A DNA stretch of 64,000 bases. Origin: Marinomonas sp. TW1. GTDB taxonomy: Bacteria; Pseudomonadota; Gammaproteobacteria; Pseudomonadales; Marinomonadaceae. The position numbers and the translations under genes are program-made. The number at the start of each line of letters is the position of its first letter. Position 1 is the first letter of the stretch. The stretch is from NCBI RefSeq assembly GCF_001625355.1, contig NZ_JSEE01000008.1, forward strand, positions 62,001 to 126,000. Reading direction: 5' to 3'. The notes under the pieces were generated by a model. That model was not told the origin of the DNA. It made no database searches and saw nothing but the letters and a program-made list of their open reading frames with translations. This document shows, piece by piece, positions 46,452 through 57,071 of the stretch.

Positions 46452-46668
46452 ACTTTATTCCACCTTTTATTTGTCTTTAACCGCTTTTCTAAAATATCAC
46501 AAATATATGTTTTTAAAGGTTAATTTTTAATTTATCAGCGTTATTTTGAGAACGCTTATGGCTATTAATATGGCTTTGTTTCACTGAATCAAGACAGTGT
46601 CATTTAAAAACTTGGCCTAGTTATTGCTGACCGAAAAGACAAGTTCAAAATTTTTTATTCAGCTTTTT

Positions 46669-46680
46669 TACCTTTTGGTA
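46669..46680. promoter_or_regulatory. RutR-like operator upstream of the pyrimidine operon
   Basis: TACCTTTTGGTA, inside GCTTTTTTACCTTTTGGTA, 30-41 bases before the start of the amidase gene. Seventeen of 18 bases from CTTTTTTACC onwards equal the site before cofG. Confidence 0.75.
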
Positions 46681-46709
46681 AATGTATTTAACGGTAATAG
46701 GAGACGGCC

Positions 46710-47957
46710 ATGCAAGACCTTCGAATTAACGAACAACGCCTTTGGGATACGTTAATGGAAATGGGGGAAATTGGCGGCACCGAAAAAGGCGGCTGTAATC
46801 GTTTAGCCGGAACGGATTTAGATAAACAAGCCCGTGATCTTTTTGTGTCTTGGTGTGAAGCCTGTGGCTGTACTGTGGAAATAGACAAAATTGGCAACAT
46901 TTTTGCTCGTAGACCTGGTATCCATAACGATTTACCAGCCGTCGGTACGGGTAGCCACCTTGATACTCAACCCACTGGCGGTAAGTTCGACGGTGTCTTT
47001 GGTGTGCTATCGGGCGTTGAGGTATTACGAACCCTTCATGAAAACCAGATAGAGACACCAACGGCGATGGAGTTCTCTGTTTGGACTAACGAAGAAGGCT
47101 CTCGTTTCCAGCCCGCTATGCAAGGTTCTGGCACTTATGTCGGTCGCTTCGACTTAGACGCGGAATTGAATAAAACTGATGTGAATGGCATTCGTCTCGG
47201 CGATGAGTTGGAACGCATTGGCTACTTAGGCGACATGGAATTAGGCAGTCGTCATATGGGTGCATTTTTCGAAGCACATATTGAACAAGGCCCTATACTG
47301 GAAGATGAAAAAAAGGCCATTGGTATTGTGCGCTTAGGTCAAGGCATTCGCTGGTATAACGTAGAGGTGGTCGGTCGTCCTTCGCACTCCGGCACAACCC
47401 CCATGCATTTACGTAAGGATGCCATGTTAGCGGCCTCAGCCATTGTTACAGAGATGAATAATATCGCTCATCGTCACGAAAATGGTTTGGGGACTGTTGG
47501 TTATATGGATGTGTGGCCAAATTCACGCAATACGATTCCGGGTAAGGTAACCTTTAGTGCGGATTTACGTAACCCACTACCTGATGTGTTATTGACCATG
47601 CATGAAGAACTGGAAGCCTTTTGTAAAAAGATTGCCAAAGAGCATGAGCTTGACGTTAATCTAGATCACTTCTGGTATTTCGCACCGGTGGAGTTTAATG
47701 CTTCTGATGATGTCAAAGCTGCCACCGAGAAATTAGGTTATAGCCATATGGACATCTATGCTGGCGCCGGACATGATGCCTGCTATATGGCGGATTTGGT
47801 CCCAACAGGGATGATTTTTACCCCTTGTTTAAACGGCATCAGTCATAACGAAGCCGAGTACAGTTCGCCAGAAGAATGTGCCGCTGGTGCCAACGTGCTG
47901 CTGCATACCATGTTAGAAGCCAGTGACCGAATTGCCCAAGAGCATACAAAAGCATAA
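46710..47957 (+). CDS. hyuC: M20-family N-carbamoyl amidase / beta-ureidopropionase
   Basis: Hydrolyses N-carbamoyl amino acids to amino acid, CO2 and ammonia; in pyrimidine breakdown it would turn N-carbamoyl-beta-alanine into beta-alanine. 415 residues with GTGSHLDTQPTGGKFDGVFG and WTNEEGSRFQPAMQGSG (two-metal site), EAHIEQGPILE and GAGHDACYMADLVPTGMIF. GGAGACGG precedes the ATG. L-carbamoylase and allantoate amidohydrolase are relatives; the adjacent NCS1 permease and dihydropyrimidinase with a RutR-type regulator favour the pyrimidine role. Confidence 0.9.
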   Translation: MQDLRINEQRLWDTLMEMGEIGGTEKGGCNRLAGTDLDKQARDLFVSWCEACGCTVEIDKIGNIFARRPGIHNDLPAVGTGSHLDTQPTGGKFDGVFGVLSGVEVLRTLHENQIETPTAMEFSVWTNEEGSRFQPAMQGSGTYVGRFDLDAELNKTDVNGIRLGDELERIGYLGDMELGSRHMGAFFEAHIEQGPILEDEKKAIGIVRLGQGIRWYNVEVVGRPSHSGTTPMHLRKDAMLAASAIVTEMNNIAHRHENGLGTVGYMDVWPNSRNTIPGKVTFSADLRNPLPDVLLTMHEELEAFCKKIAKEHELDVNLDHFWYFAPVEFNASDDVKAATEKLGYSHMDIYAGAGHDACYMADLVPTGMIFTPCLNGISHNEAEYSSPEECAAGANVLLHTMLEASDRIAQEHTKA

Positions 47958-48073
47958 ACCTTGTCCGTAAGAGACAAGATGAAGAAAGGGCGCTTAATAA
48001 ACTGAGCGCCCACCTTGAATGAAACAATAATTCCATAATAACGATCAACCCAAGAATAGAAGAGGTGGCAAAA

Positions 48074-49558
48074 ATGACCAGCAAGTCTGTTAAGCAAGGT
48101 GAGTTTTATGAGTTAGAGGTCGACAGCGACCTGCAAAACAGCACAGCCTATAATGACGACCTTGCTCCGACTAAGATCAAGGATCGCACTTGGAGCAAAT
48201 GGAACATCGCCGCCCTTTGGGTTGGGATGTCCATTTGTGTGCCAACTTACACCCTAGGCGGCGTACTGACCGCTTACTTCGGCTTATCTGTTACCGAAGC
48301 CCTGTTCACCATTTTGATTGCGAATATTATCTTGCTGGTGCCACTCACATTGAATGCCTACCCGGGTACAAAATTTGGCATTCCTTTCCCTGTCCTATTA
48401 CGCTCTTCCTTTGGCATGGTGGGCTCCAACATCCCCTGCTTGATTCGAGCCATTGTCGCTTGTGGCTGGTTTGGAATTCAAACCATGTTTGGTGGTTTGG
48501 CCATTCACTTATTTCTCTCTGCCATCTCAGATGGTTGGGCTAGCTTAGGTGGCGTGGGCGAAGTCATTGGCTTCTTCATTTTCTGGGCACTGAACATGTA
48601 CGTCGTCATCAAGGGGGCGGAATCCATCAAATGGCTTGAAACATTGGCCGCACCTTTGCTCCTTATTGTTGGCATTGGCTTAATGGTTTGGGCTGGCGGC
48701 AAGGTATCCTTTACAGAGATTTTAGCCACACCCGCTAACCGTCCAGAAGACGCTGGCTTTATGGGTTATTTTTTAGGTGGCTTGACCGCGATGGTCGGTT
48801 TTTGGGCGACACTGTCACTCAATATTCCTGACTTCAGTCGTTATGCCAAAACGCAAAAAGATCAGGTGATAGGGCAAATTATTGGTCTGCCTGTCACCAT
48901 GTTTTTCTTCGCGGCGTTAGGTGTTGTACTAACGGCTGCTTCTAGCACATTAGTCGGTGAAACCATTTCCGATCCGATTTCGTTAATTGGTAAAATTGAC
49001 AGCCCTGTTTGGGTAGCCGTTGCCATGGTATTAATCGTGATTGCGACGTTATCAACCAACACGGCGGCCAACGTAGTATCGCCTACCAATGACTTCCAGA
49101 ACATTGCACCGAAACTCATCAACCATACTCGCGGTGCCTTATTGACAGGACTTATCGGCATTCTCTTGATGGGCTGGGAATTGCTCAAAAAAATGGGCAT
49201 GTTGGAATCGGATGTCAGTGTGGAAAGTATGTACTCTAACTGGCTATTGGGTTACTCCAGCTTACTTGGCCCCATTGCTGGCATCATGATTGTCGATTAT
49301 TTCTTAATCAAACGTCAGCATTTAGATCTGGTGGCCTTGTATACTCCAAGTAGCTTGTATCCAGCGTTCAACAACGCAGGTCTCATCGCTTTTGCTGCCC
49401 CGGTATTGATCACCCTGATTGCTTTGAATGTGCCGTCATTAGGCTGGTTCTATAACTATGGCTGGTTTACCGGTGCTTTCACTGGCGCTTTGCTGTACTT
49501 CATCTTAGCCAATCTACAAAGCGCATCAGCGAACCAAACCGATGCTGTGGCCTCATAA
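48074..49558 (+). CDS. NCS1-family nucleobase/hydantoin permease
   Basis: 494-residue membrane transporter with about twelve TM helices. NCS1 traits: WSKWNIAALWVGMSICVPTYTLGG near helix 1, PVLLRSSFGMVGSNIPCLIRAIVACGWFGIQT for helix 3, and NIPDFSRYAK. Such proteins carry uracil, thymine, allantoin or hydantoins with sodium or protons. I take the ATG at 48074, seven bases after AGAGGTGG; an in-frame GTG at 48065 lies within that site. Second gene of the pyrimidine operon. Confidence 0.92.
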   Translation: MTSKSVKQGEFYELEVDSDLQNSTAYNDDLAPTKIKDRTWSKWNIAALWVGMSICVPTYTLGGVLTAYFGLSVTEALFTILIANIILLVPLTLNAYPGTKFGIPFPVLLRSSFGMVGSNIPCLIRAIVACGWFGIQTMFGGLAIHLFLSAISDGWASLGGVGEVIGFFIFWALNMYVVIKGAESIKWLETLAAPLLLIVGIGLMVWAGGKVSFTEILATPANRPEDAGFMGYFLGGLTAMVGFWATLSLNIPDFSRYAKTQKDQVIGQIIGLPVTMFFFAALGVVLTAASSTLVGETISDPISLIGKIDSPVWVAVAMVLIVIATLSTNTAANVVSPTNDFQNIAPKLINHTRGALLTGLIGILLMGWELLKKMGMLESDVSVESMYSNWLLGYSSLLGPIAGIMIVDYFLIKRQHLDLVALYTPSSLYPAFNNAGLIAFAAPVLITLIALNVPSLGWFYNYGWFTGAFTGALLYFILANLQSASANQTDAVAS

Positions 49559-49581
49559 AATCTAATTTAACCGCACTGGCG

Positions 49582-49615
49582 TTGCCTGTTTCCGTCTAGA
49601 ACGGAGACAGAGCAA
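49582..49615. repeat. Long hairpin between permease and dihydropyrimidinase genes
   Basis: TTGC + CTGTTTCCGT, loop CTAGA, ACGGAGACAG + A + GCAA: about 14 paired bases with one mismatch and one bulge. No T run follows, so it may be an mRNA processing or stabilising element rather than a terminator. Confidence 0.6.
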
Positions 49616-49706
49616 TGCCATTCTTCAACGCTGGCAACTCGTGAACGAGCAAGATCCATTCTTGCTGGTCGGTCGCGCTTGCCCAAATTTAACAAAAAAC
49701 CTGTAG

Positions 49707-51161
<1,455 letters not shown>

Positions 51162-51195
51162 TTCAACGCACTTTGGTGCCCAAAATACGACGCAC

Positions 51196-51229
51196 AAAAA
51201 AGCGATGTGATCACTCACATCGCTTTTTT
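51196..51229. terminator. Bidirectional terminator between hydA and pgpA
   Basis: AAAAAAGCGATGTGA - TCAC - TCACATCGCTTTTTT, 15 perfect pairs. Confidence 0.95.
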
Positions 51230-51260
51230 GATGTCCTAATTGAGGTCATTAGGAAGAGCA

Positions 51261-51752
51261 TTAGAAACGTTCGATAACAAAGTGCACAATGGCTTGCAGT
51301 ACCACAAAAGACATGACACCAGCGAGGATGTCGTCGAGCATAATACCAAAACCGCCATGGATTTTTTTATCAACCCATGAAATCGGCCAAGGCTTCAAAA
51401 TGTCGAACAGACGAAACAAGATGAACCCTAAGACGATATAAAGCCAACCAGCGGGGGCCATCCACATGGTGATCCAGAAACCGACGAATTCATCCCACAC
51501 AATACCCGCATGATCATGTACTCCCATGTCTTTGGAGGTCTTGCCACACAGATAAATACCCAGCAGCGACGTAAGCACTAAGACCACCAAGTATGCCATA
51601 TTGGACAGGTCTTGGAGGAACCAAATAAATAGCGGCACCGCCGCCAAGGTGCCAAATGTCCCAGGAGCTTTAGGCGCGGCACCGGAACCGAGACCAAACG
51701 CCAGAAAATGAATTGGATTTCGCCATACAGAGGCAGGGGCAGAATTTGCCAT
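51261..51752 (-). CDS. pgpA: Phosphatidylglycerophosphatase A
   Basis: Dephosphorylates phosphatidylglycerol phosphate in the inner membrane. 163 residues, three to four hydrophobic segments; GLGSGAAPKAPGTFGTLAA and WDEFVGFWITM and RLFDILKPWPISWVDKK are the family signatures. Follows thiL by 40 bases, as in many proteobacteria. Confidence 0.95.
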   Translation of the reverse strand: MANSAPASVWRNPIHFLAFGLGSGAAPKAPGTFGTLAAVPLFIWFLQDLSNMAYLVVLVLTSLLGIYLCGKTSKDMGVHDHAGIVWDEFVGFWITMWMAPAGWLYIVLGFILFRLFDILKPWPISWVDKKIHGGFGIMLDDILAGVMSFVVLQAIVHFVIERF

Positions 51753-51792
51753 AACGCGATTAACCTTCTAAAAAATTAAATGTATTGTACTG

Positions 51793-52743
51793 TTAAAAAT
51801 GTTGCCAACCGGACACCTCGCCATCATACCCTTGAATGGAGAACCCAGACGTCGTCACTTCACCCACTTTGACACAAGGCAAGCCCAGCGTTTGGGTGAT
51901 CAAAGCAATTTCGGCGGCCTGAGAAGGCTCTGCGGTAAAGCACAGTTCGTAATCATCACCACCGGTTAACGCCAAATTCAACGCTTGCTCTGGTTGCCAT
52001 TGCCTCAACTCATAGGACATTGGTATGCGACTCGCATCCAAGTTGGCCCCCACCTTTGACGCGGATAAAATGTGCTGAATATCTTGCGCTAAACCATCCG
52101 AAATATCCATCATCGCATTCACTACTCGCTTCAACGCCATACCTGCAATCAAACGCGGTGACGGACGCCAGTAGCGTTCATAGAAATAGTCAAAACGCTC
52201 ACTGGATACCTGTGTTTGTCCAGTCACAATCGCCACGGCCGCCGCCGCATCTCCCAAGCAGCCAGTGACATAAATGTCATCTCCCACTTTCGCATTAGCA
52301 CGCCGAGGGGTTTGATTGTGCTCAACATAACCATGAACTTGTAAACTGATGGTTAAAGGACCTTTGGTGGTGTCCCCGCCGACCAATATCAGACCAATGG
52401 GCTCCGCCAGTTCCGCCATACCTTGCGCTAACCCAGCAAGCCATTGTGGGTCCGAGTGAGGTAACGTTAAGGCCAGGGTAAAAAAGGCAGGTTTCGCTCC
52501 CATTGCCGCTAAATCGCTGACGCAAGTGGCCACCGCCCGATAACCAATATCAACAGGATCAGCATCATAGGGAAAATGACGACCTTCAACCAAGGTATCC
52601 ATTGAAAATACCAAACTCTGACCCGTTGGCACTTGCACCTGAGCGCAATCATCACCGATGCCCAATAAAAGATCGTCACGACCTCGAATGCTTGCCATTT
52701 CAGAGGTCTGAAAGATGTTTTGTATCAACTCAAATTCTTTCAA
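51793..52743 (-). CDS. thiL: Thiamine-monophosphate kinase
   Basis: Final step to thiamine diphosphate. 316 residues with GIGDDCAQVQ, VFSMDTLVEGRHF, DLAAMGAKPAFFTLALTLP, GGDTTKGPL and MDISDGLAQDIQHI, the ATP/Mg motifs of the AIR-synthase-like fold. nusB lies upstream as usual but separated by the DUF6172-like gene. Confidence 0.96.
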   Translation of the reverse strand: MKEFELIQNIFQTSEMASIRGRDDLLLGIGDDCAQVQVPTGQSLVFSMDTLVEGRHFPYDADPVDIGYRAVATCVSDLAAMGAKPAFFTLALTLPHSDPQWLAGLAQGMAELAEPIGLILVGGDTTKGPLTISLQVHGYVEHNQTPRRANAKVGDDIYVTGCLGDAAAAVAIVTGQTQVSSERFDYFYERYWRPSPRLIAGMALKRVVNAMMDISDGLAQDIQHILSASKVGANLDASRIPMSYELRQWQPEQALNLALTGGDDYELCFTAEPSQAAEIALITQTLGLPCVKVGEVTTSGFSIQGYDGEVSGWQHF

Positions 52744-52877
52744 CAGAATGTCCTTTTATTCCCCAGCCAAGCCCACCAAAGAGGGATTGAGGAAAATCAA
52801 TTTACGCATTAAGAGGATACCGTATTGTCAGAAAGATGTCAGAAGCAAAACGGTGGGGCAGGATCAAGCGTTGCAAA

Positions 52878-52918
52878 ACAAACAAGGCCGACCACTTATC
52901 GCTGATCAGCCTTGTTAA
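52878..52918. terminator. Weak terminator-like hairpin after the DUF6172-like gene
   Basis: AACAAGGC / GCCTTGTT with a 20-base loop, between thiL and the gene at 52948. A-rich before it, so on the minus strand it is followed by T residues; likely ends the upstream small gene. Confidence 0.5.
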
Positions 52919-52947
52919 TCACTAATAAATGGTTCTCTACCGCGAGA

Positions 52948-53244
52948 TTAATCGTCTTTCGGGCGTTTCATTCGCGTCTTAGGCGTTGGTACCACTTCCA
53001 GATAAAAAGACTTCCAGTTTTGACTCTGTGCAGTACTGATATTAACCTTGATATCCCCTTCATGAATCTCGCGGGCTTTGCTTTCAACCTGTCCAAACTT
53101 ACAGTTAAATCCCCAAAAATCAGCCCCTTCTGGTAAGGCTTTAGCGCGCTCCTGCTTAATGTATTTCTTAACTTCGTTTTTTGCTTCTTCAATGAGGCGC
53201 GGGTAGTTTTTTTTGGGATGAGATAACACAAAGTTCTTTTTCAT
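52948..53244 (-). CDS. DUF6172-like small basic protein
   Basis: 98 residues, basic, starting MKKNFVLSHPKKNYPRLIEE and ending in a KTRMKRPK tail; a central LPEGADFWGFNCKFG stretch is well conserved in what I remember as DUF6172 proteins. Function unknown. It sits between hairpins at both ends, inserted between nusB and thiL, which are usually adjacent, so it is probably its own transcription unit. Confidence 0.75.
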   Translation of the reverse strand: MKKNFVLSHPKKNYPRLIEEAKNEVKKYIKQERAKALPEGADFWGFNCKFGQVESKAREIHEGDIKVNISTAQSQNWKSFYLEVVPTPKTRMKRPKDD

Positions 53245-53384
53245 TATGATCCTAAAATTATTGAGTAAGGCTGCGTTCTAGCCACCTTGATGCACCTATG
53301 ATAACGGGTTAGCCATCAACCAGCCATCGATATCAAGAGGCTACGCCTATTTATGCTAGAAACCAGCAAACCATTGCTCGCCAT

Positions 53385-53432
53385 AAAAAAGCCCCCGTTC
53401 ATTGGCAATGAGCCATAAACGGGGGCTTTTTC
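53385..53432. terminator. Terminator after nusB
   Basis: AAAGCCCCCGTT / AACGGGGGCTTT with an 18-base loop, A run before and T run after; on the minus strand it ends nusB and hence the nrdR-ribD-nusB transcript. Confidence 0.9.
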
Positions 53433-53456
53433 GATGTCTAAAAGCGATGAACAGGC

Positions 53457-53957
53457 TTATTTATTACGACGTGCGGCAATTTCTTCACGGCGAACACGTT
53501 GTGCTAACTTGTCCAAAATACCATTTACATACTTATGACTTTCTGTTGCGCCAAAGCCTTTTGCTAATTCAACGCTTTCGTTGATCGCTACTCGATATGG
53601 CACGTCCAAACGCTCAGACAATTCAAACGCACCAATACGCAATACAGCCAATTCGATCGGATCAAGTTCTGAGAATGGGCGATCTAATAGCTCTTCAAAC
53701 AAGCCATCCAGTTTTTTCGTACCAGACGTGACACCTTGTAGCACTTCACGGAAGTAAGCTTTATCACAAGCTCCCATGTCTTGATCCATCACAAATTGGG
53801 TCTCAATTTCACTTACCGCAGTGTGATTCATCTGCCATTGGTAGACAGCCTGCAATGCCAAACGACGCGACGCACTGCGCATTTGTGAACGTGAAGGTTT
53901 TTTATCCTTACGTTGCGGTGCTGGGTTTTGTTCGTTTGTAGTTTCCACTTCGCTCAT
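53457..53957 (-). CDS. nusB: Transcription antitermination factor NusB
   Basis: Binds boxA RNA with NusE for rRNA antitermination. 166 residues; N-terminal basic stretch, then RRLALQAVYQWQMN, LLDRPFSELDPIELAVLRIGAFEL and YRVAINESVELAKGFGATESHKYVNGILDKLA, the standard C-terminal helix bundle. Confidence 0.96.
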   Translation of the reverse strand: MSEVETTNEQNPAPQRKDKKPSRSQMRSASRRLALQAVYQWQMNHTAVSEIETQFVMDQDMGACDKAYFREVLQGVTSGTKKLDGLFEELLDRPFSELDPIELAVLRIGAFELSERLDVPYRVAINESVELAKGFGATESHKYVNGILDKLAQRVRREEIAARRNK

Positions 53958-54196
53958 TTTTTGCCTCAGTTATCCAGACTACACGACCTTTTGGGTATGT
54001 GTGTTCAGTCTGTTTTATTGTGCTCTAAACCGTTATGGCCAAGAGCACGAGAATACGCTTTATCTTGGCGGGCGATTATAGCAACATTTACGCTAGGTTT
54101 CTCGGCAAAGTTATCGAAATTTCACCAAGTTTTTAAGGTTTTTCTGCTTTCCTCAAAAAAGCGAGTAAAAGCAATGACTCAGTGATCAACACACAC

Positions 54197-55342
54197 TCAT
54201 TCCAGCGCGTCTTCTGACTCATCAAGATAAATCGGTTGATATACCAAGCGTAGATCTTGCCCTACCTGACGTACAGACTTTAACTGTAAATCGACCGCAT
54301 CGGCCATCACTTCTAAGGGTAGCTGGAATAAAGCACGAGCACTGGATCCCAGTAATTTCGGTGCCATGTAAACCACAATTTCATCGATCAAGCCGGCTTG
54401 TAGAAAGCCACCCGCCAGCTCAGCCCCCGTTTCCAACAAAACTTCATTAATGCCCATGTCCGCCAATTGTTCCATCGCATCAATCAGATCCAAACGACCA
54501 TCGTCTCCGGACGGTGAAAATTTCACCTGCACCCCTTTTTGTTGCAACACTTCAAGATGCTCTGCTTCCACTTCCTTTTCAATGGCAAACACACACGCCT
54601 GTGAACTAGGGTAAAGAATTTTTGCTTCTGGCACGATCGAAAGCGCCGTGTCCATAATGACACGCAAAGGTTGACGAACTGTCTTAGCATCCACTTGCTG
54701 ACCCTGTTCATCAATGCGCACTGTCATACTCGGATTATCCGCTAATACCGAGCCAATGCCGGTCACAATGGCATCACTTTGAGCTCGCCATTTCTGTACA
54801 TCCAAGCGCGCATCAGGCCCCGTTATCCACTGACTTTCACCAGATTCCATCGCCGTTCGACCATCTAGACTCATGGCCAATTTCACTCGAACAAAGGGGA
54901 GACCTTCACGCATGCGTTTATTGAAGCCTGGGTTTAAAGCCTCGCATTCAGCGTCTAGAATGGGGCCAACGACCTCTATGCCTGCGGCTTTGAGTTTCGC
55001 TAAACCATTGCCCGCAACCTCTGGGTTCGGGTCTTGCATACCGTACACAACACGCGCCACTCCCGCTTTAATGAGTGCGTCGGCACAAGGTGGTGTTTTG
55101 CCCTGATGACTACAAGGCTCTAAGGTGACATACGCGGTCGCGCCACTCACATCTTGCTTGGCATCCGCTAACGCATTGACTTCAGCATGACCTTCGCCAG
55201 CTTTCACATGGTAGCCTTGTCCAATCAATTCATCTTGTTTCACTAACACGCAACCCACTCTAGGGTTTGGATGTGTGGTAAACAGGCCCTTTTGAGCGAG
55301 TTGCAACGCTTTGGTCATCCAATATTCGTGGTTATGCATCAT
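54197..55342 (-). CDS. ribD: Bifunctional riboflavin biosynthesis deaminase/reductase
   Basis: N-terminal deaminase ([27 protein letters not shown] zinc motif) and C-terminal reductase ([23 protein letters not shown]) leading to 5-amino-6-ribitylaminouracil phosphate. About 381 residues from the ATG pair at 55342/55339, overlapping the end of nrdR; a longer frame through nrdR is not credible. ribE, ribBA and ribH, often between ribD and nusB, are absent. Its product pathway feeds both flavins and, via CofG/CofH, F420. Confidence 0.95.
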   Translation of the reverse strand: MMHNHEYWMTKALQLAQKGLFTTHPNPRVGCVLVKQDELIGQGYHVKAGEGHAEVNALADAKQDVSGATAYVTLEPCSHQGKTPPCADALIKAGVARVVYGMQDPNPEVAGNGLAKLKAAGIEVVGPILDAECEALNPGFNKRMREGLPFVRVKLAMSLDGRTAMESGESQWITGPDARLDVQKWRAQSDAIVTGIGSVLADNPSMTVRIDEQGQQVDAKTVRQPLRVIMDTALSIVPEAKILYPSSQACVFAIEKEVEAEHLEVLQQKGVQVKFSPSGDDGRLDLIDAMEQLADMGINEVLLETGAELAGGFLQAGLIDEIVVYMAPKLLGSSARALFQLPLEVMADAVDLQLKSVRQVGQDLRLVYQPIYLDESEDALE

Positions 55343-55829
55343 CTTTGTCTTCTTCAATGGCAGCTGGCAATGCCATACTATGGCTTTCAAGGCGATCAAT
55401 GGCCTCACGGAATTCGCTGATGTCTTTAAAGCTCCGATACACGGAAGCAAAGCGAACATAAGCAACTTGATCCAGTCGCTGAAGTTCTTCCATAACCGCT
55501 TCACCCGTCCATCGAGATGGCAATTCCCGCTCACCTGTCGCCTGCATTTTTTCTTTAATACGCGTAATTGCGGTTTCCACCGCTTCCATGCTCACAGGGC
55601 GTTTTTCAATGGCTTTGAGTATGCCATTGCGTAATTTATCATCGTCGAATGACTCTCGACTGCCATCACTTTTGATCAGTTTTGGCATTTGCAATTCGGC
55701 CACTTCAAAGGTGGTGAAGCGCTCCTGACAATGTATGCAAGTACGTCGACGTCGAACCTGTGCGCCTTCTGACACAAGTCGAGAATCCACTACTTTAGTC
55801 TCTTGAGTTCCACAAAAAGGGCATCGCAT
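55332..55829 (-). CDS. nrdR: Transcriptional repressor NrdR
   Basis: ATP/dATP-sensing repressor of ribonucleotide reductase genes. 165 residues: N-terminal zinc ribbon with C3, C6, C31 and C34, then an ATP-cone domain ([20 protein letters not shown]). First gene of nrdR-ribD. Confidence 0.97.
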   Translation of the reverse strand: MRCPFCGTQETKVVDSRLVSEGAQVRRRRTCIHCQERFTTFEVAELQMPKLIKSDGSRESFDDDKLRNGILKAIEKRPVSMEAVETAITRIKEKMQATGERELPSRWTGEAVMEELQRLDQVAYVRFASVYRSFKDISEFREAIDRLESHSMALPAAIEEDKDDA

Positions 55830-55964
55830 AGTGCTTCCAATATCACAGGTTTGATGTAAGAATGTTTGCTTATTATTTCTGGCTCAGATGATACCAACCC
55901 CATTCTTAGATAGCCACTAAGCGCGCTGTTTGCTCGCCCAGTAAATACATTAATAAGGAATCTA

Positions 55965-56879
55965 ATGGCTTTTGCTGAATTATCCGGTCTGGTTGCTGCC
56001 CTCTGTTGGACCTTGTCCAGTTTGATGGCACCACGACTGATCCTGCGCTTTGGCACCATGCGCTTTAATACCTGTCGAATCACCATCGCCAGCAGCATTT
56101 TATTAATACTCTGTTTGGCCACCGACCGCTTTGACGACACGCTCTGGCAACATGCCGAACTGGTCATGCTATCTGGCGTACTGGGTATTTTCTTAGGCGA
56201 TACTATGCTGTTCACTGCCGTTCATCGCCTCGGTCCAAGACGAGCTGGCGTTTTATTCTCAATGAACGCGCCCATTTCCATTGTATTAGGCTGGCTCTTT
56301 CTCAATGAACACCTGTCCATTCTGCAATTATTCGCCTGTGGATTGGTACTAACCGGTGTCATCATCGCCATCTTATTTGGCAAACGCGATAATGCCCATG
56401 CGTGGGAACAAACTCGCGGTCATCTAGGGTTTGGCATTGTCATGGCCCTTGGCGGTGCGCTTGGTCAGGCCAGTGGTGCTTTATTGAGTAAACCCGCTTT
56501 GCTCAGCGGTGCCGATCCAATTGCCGTCTCTGGTCTACGTGTCACCACGGGGGCAATCGCCCTTATTCTGGCCTACAGTTTGTACTACCGTCACAAACTA
56601 CCCGTCGACGCTATCCCTTTTTCACAGCTAACAAAACGTGACTTTATTGGCATCAGCGCTCTGGCAACCATCGGCATGGTCATTGGCATGAGCGTGTTAG
56701 TGTGGGGCGTCGGTAATGCCAATGTCGGTATTGTCACCACCTTATCAGCGGTGGTGCCAGTGCTCATTCTCCCTGGCTTATGGATCACCACGGGACAACG
56801 GCCAGCATTTGGCGCTTGGTTGGGTGCCATTCTGGTGGTGATTGGCGCCGCTTTGATTGTTCAATTCAGTCAATCATAA
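55965..56879 (+). CDS. EamA/DMT-family transporter
   Basis: 304 residues with ten predicted TM helices in two EamA repeats (SGLVAALCWTLSSLM, and GFGIVMALGGALGQASGALL). Drug/metabolite exporter superfamily; substrate unknown. AAGGAA precedes the ATG. Divergent from nrdR. Confidence 0.9.
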   Translation: MAFAELSGLVAALCWTLSSLMAPRLILRFGTMRFNTCRITIASSILLILCLATDRFDDTLWQHAELVMLSGVLGIFLGDTMLFTAVHRLGPRRAGVLFSMNAPISIVLGWLFLNEHLSILQLFACGLVLTGVIIAILFGKRDNAHAWEQTRGHLGFGIVMALGGALGQASGALLSKPALLSGADPIAVSGLRVTTGAIALILAYSLYYRHKLPVDAIPFSQLTKRDFIGISALATIGMVIGMSVLVWGVGNANVGIVTTLSAVVPVLILPGLWITTGQRPAFGAWLGAILVVIGAALIVQFSQS

Positions 56880-57071
56880 GGCTTACTTACAATGCCCCCC
56901 ATAAAATAATATGGAATTTGCCTTTCTTATCTGTGGTCATATTTTGCCCCTTGTTCCCATGTGCTATTCTTAGCGCACTTATATATCAGCGCGCTATCCC
57001 ATCATTAAGCCTGTTTTTATTAATGATGGTCAGGCGCGTATTATCAATCTCAGGAATAAGTTGGCTCTGTT

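Noticed and set aside
55343-55534. N-terminal extension of ribD across nrdR
   Set aside because: The region is fully coding for NrdR in another frame and the extra residues do not resemble RibD.
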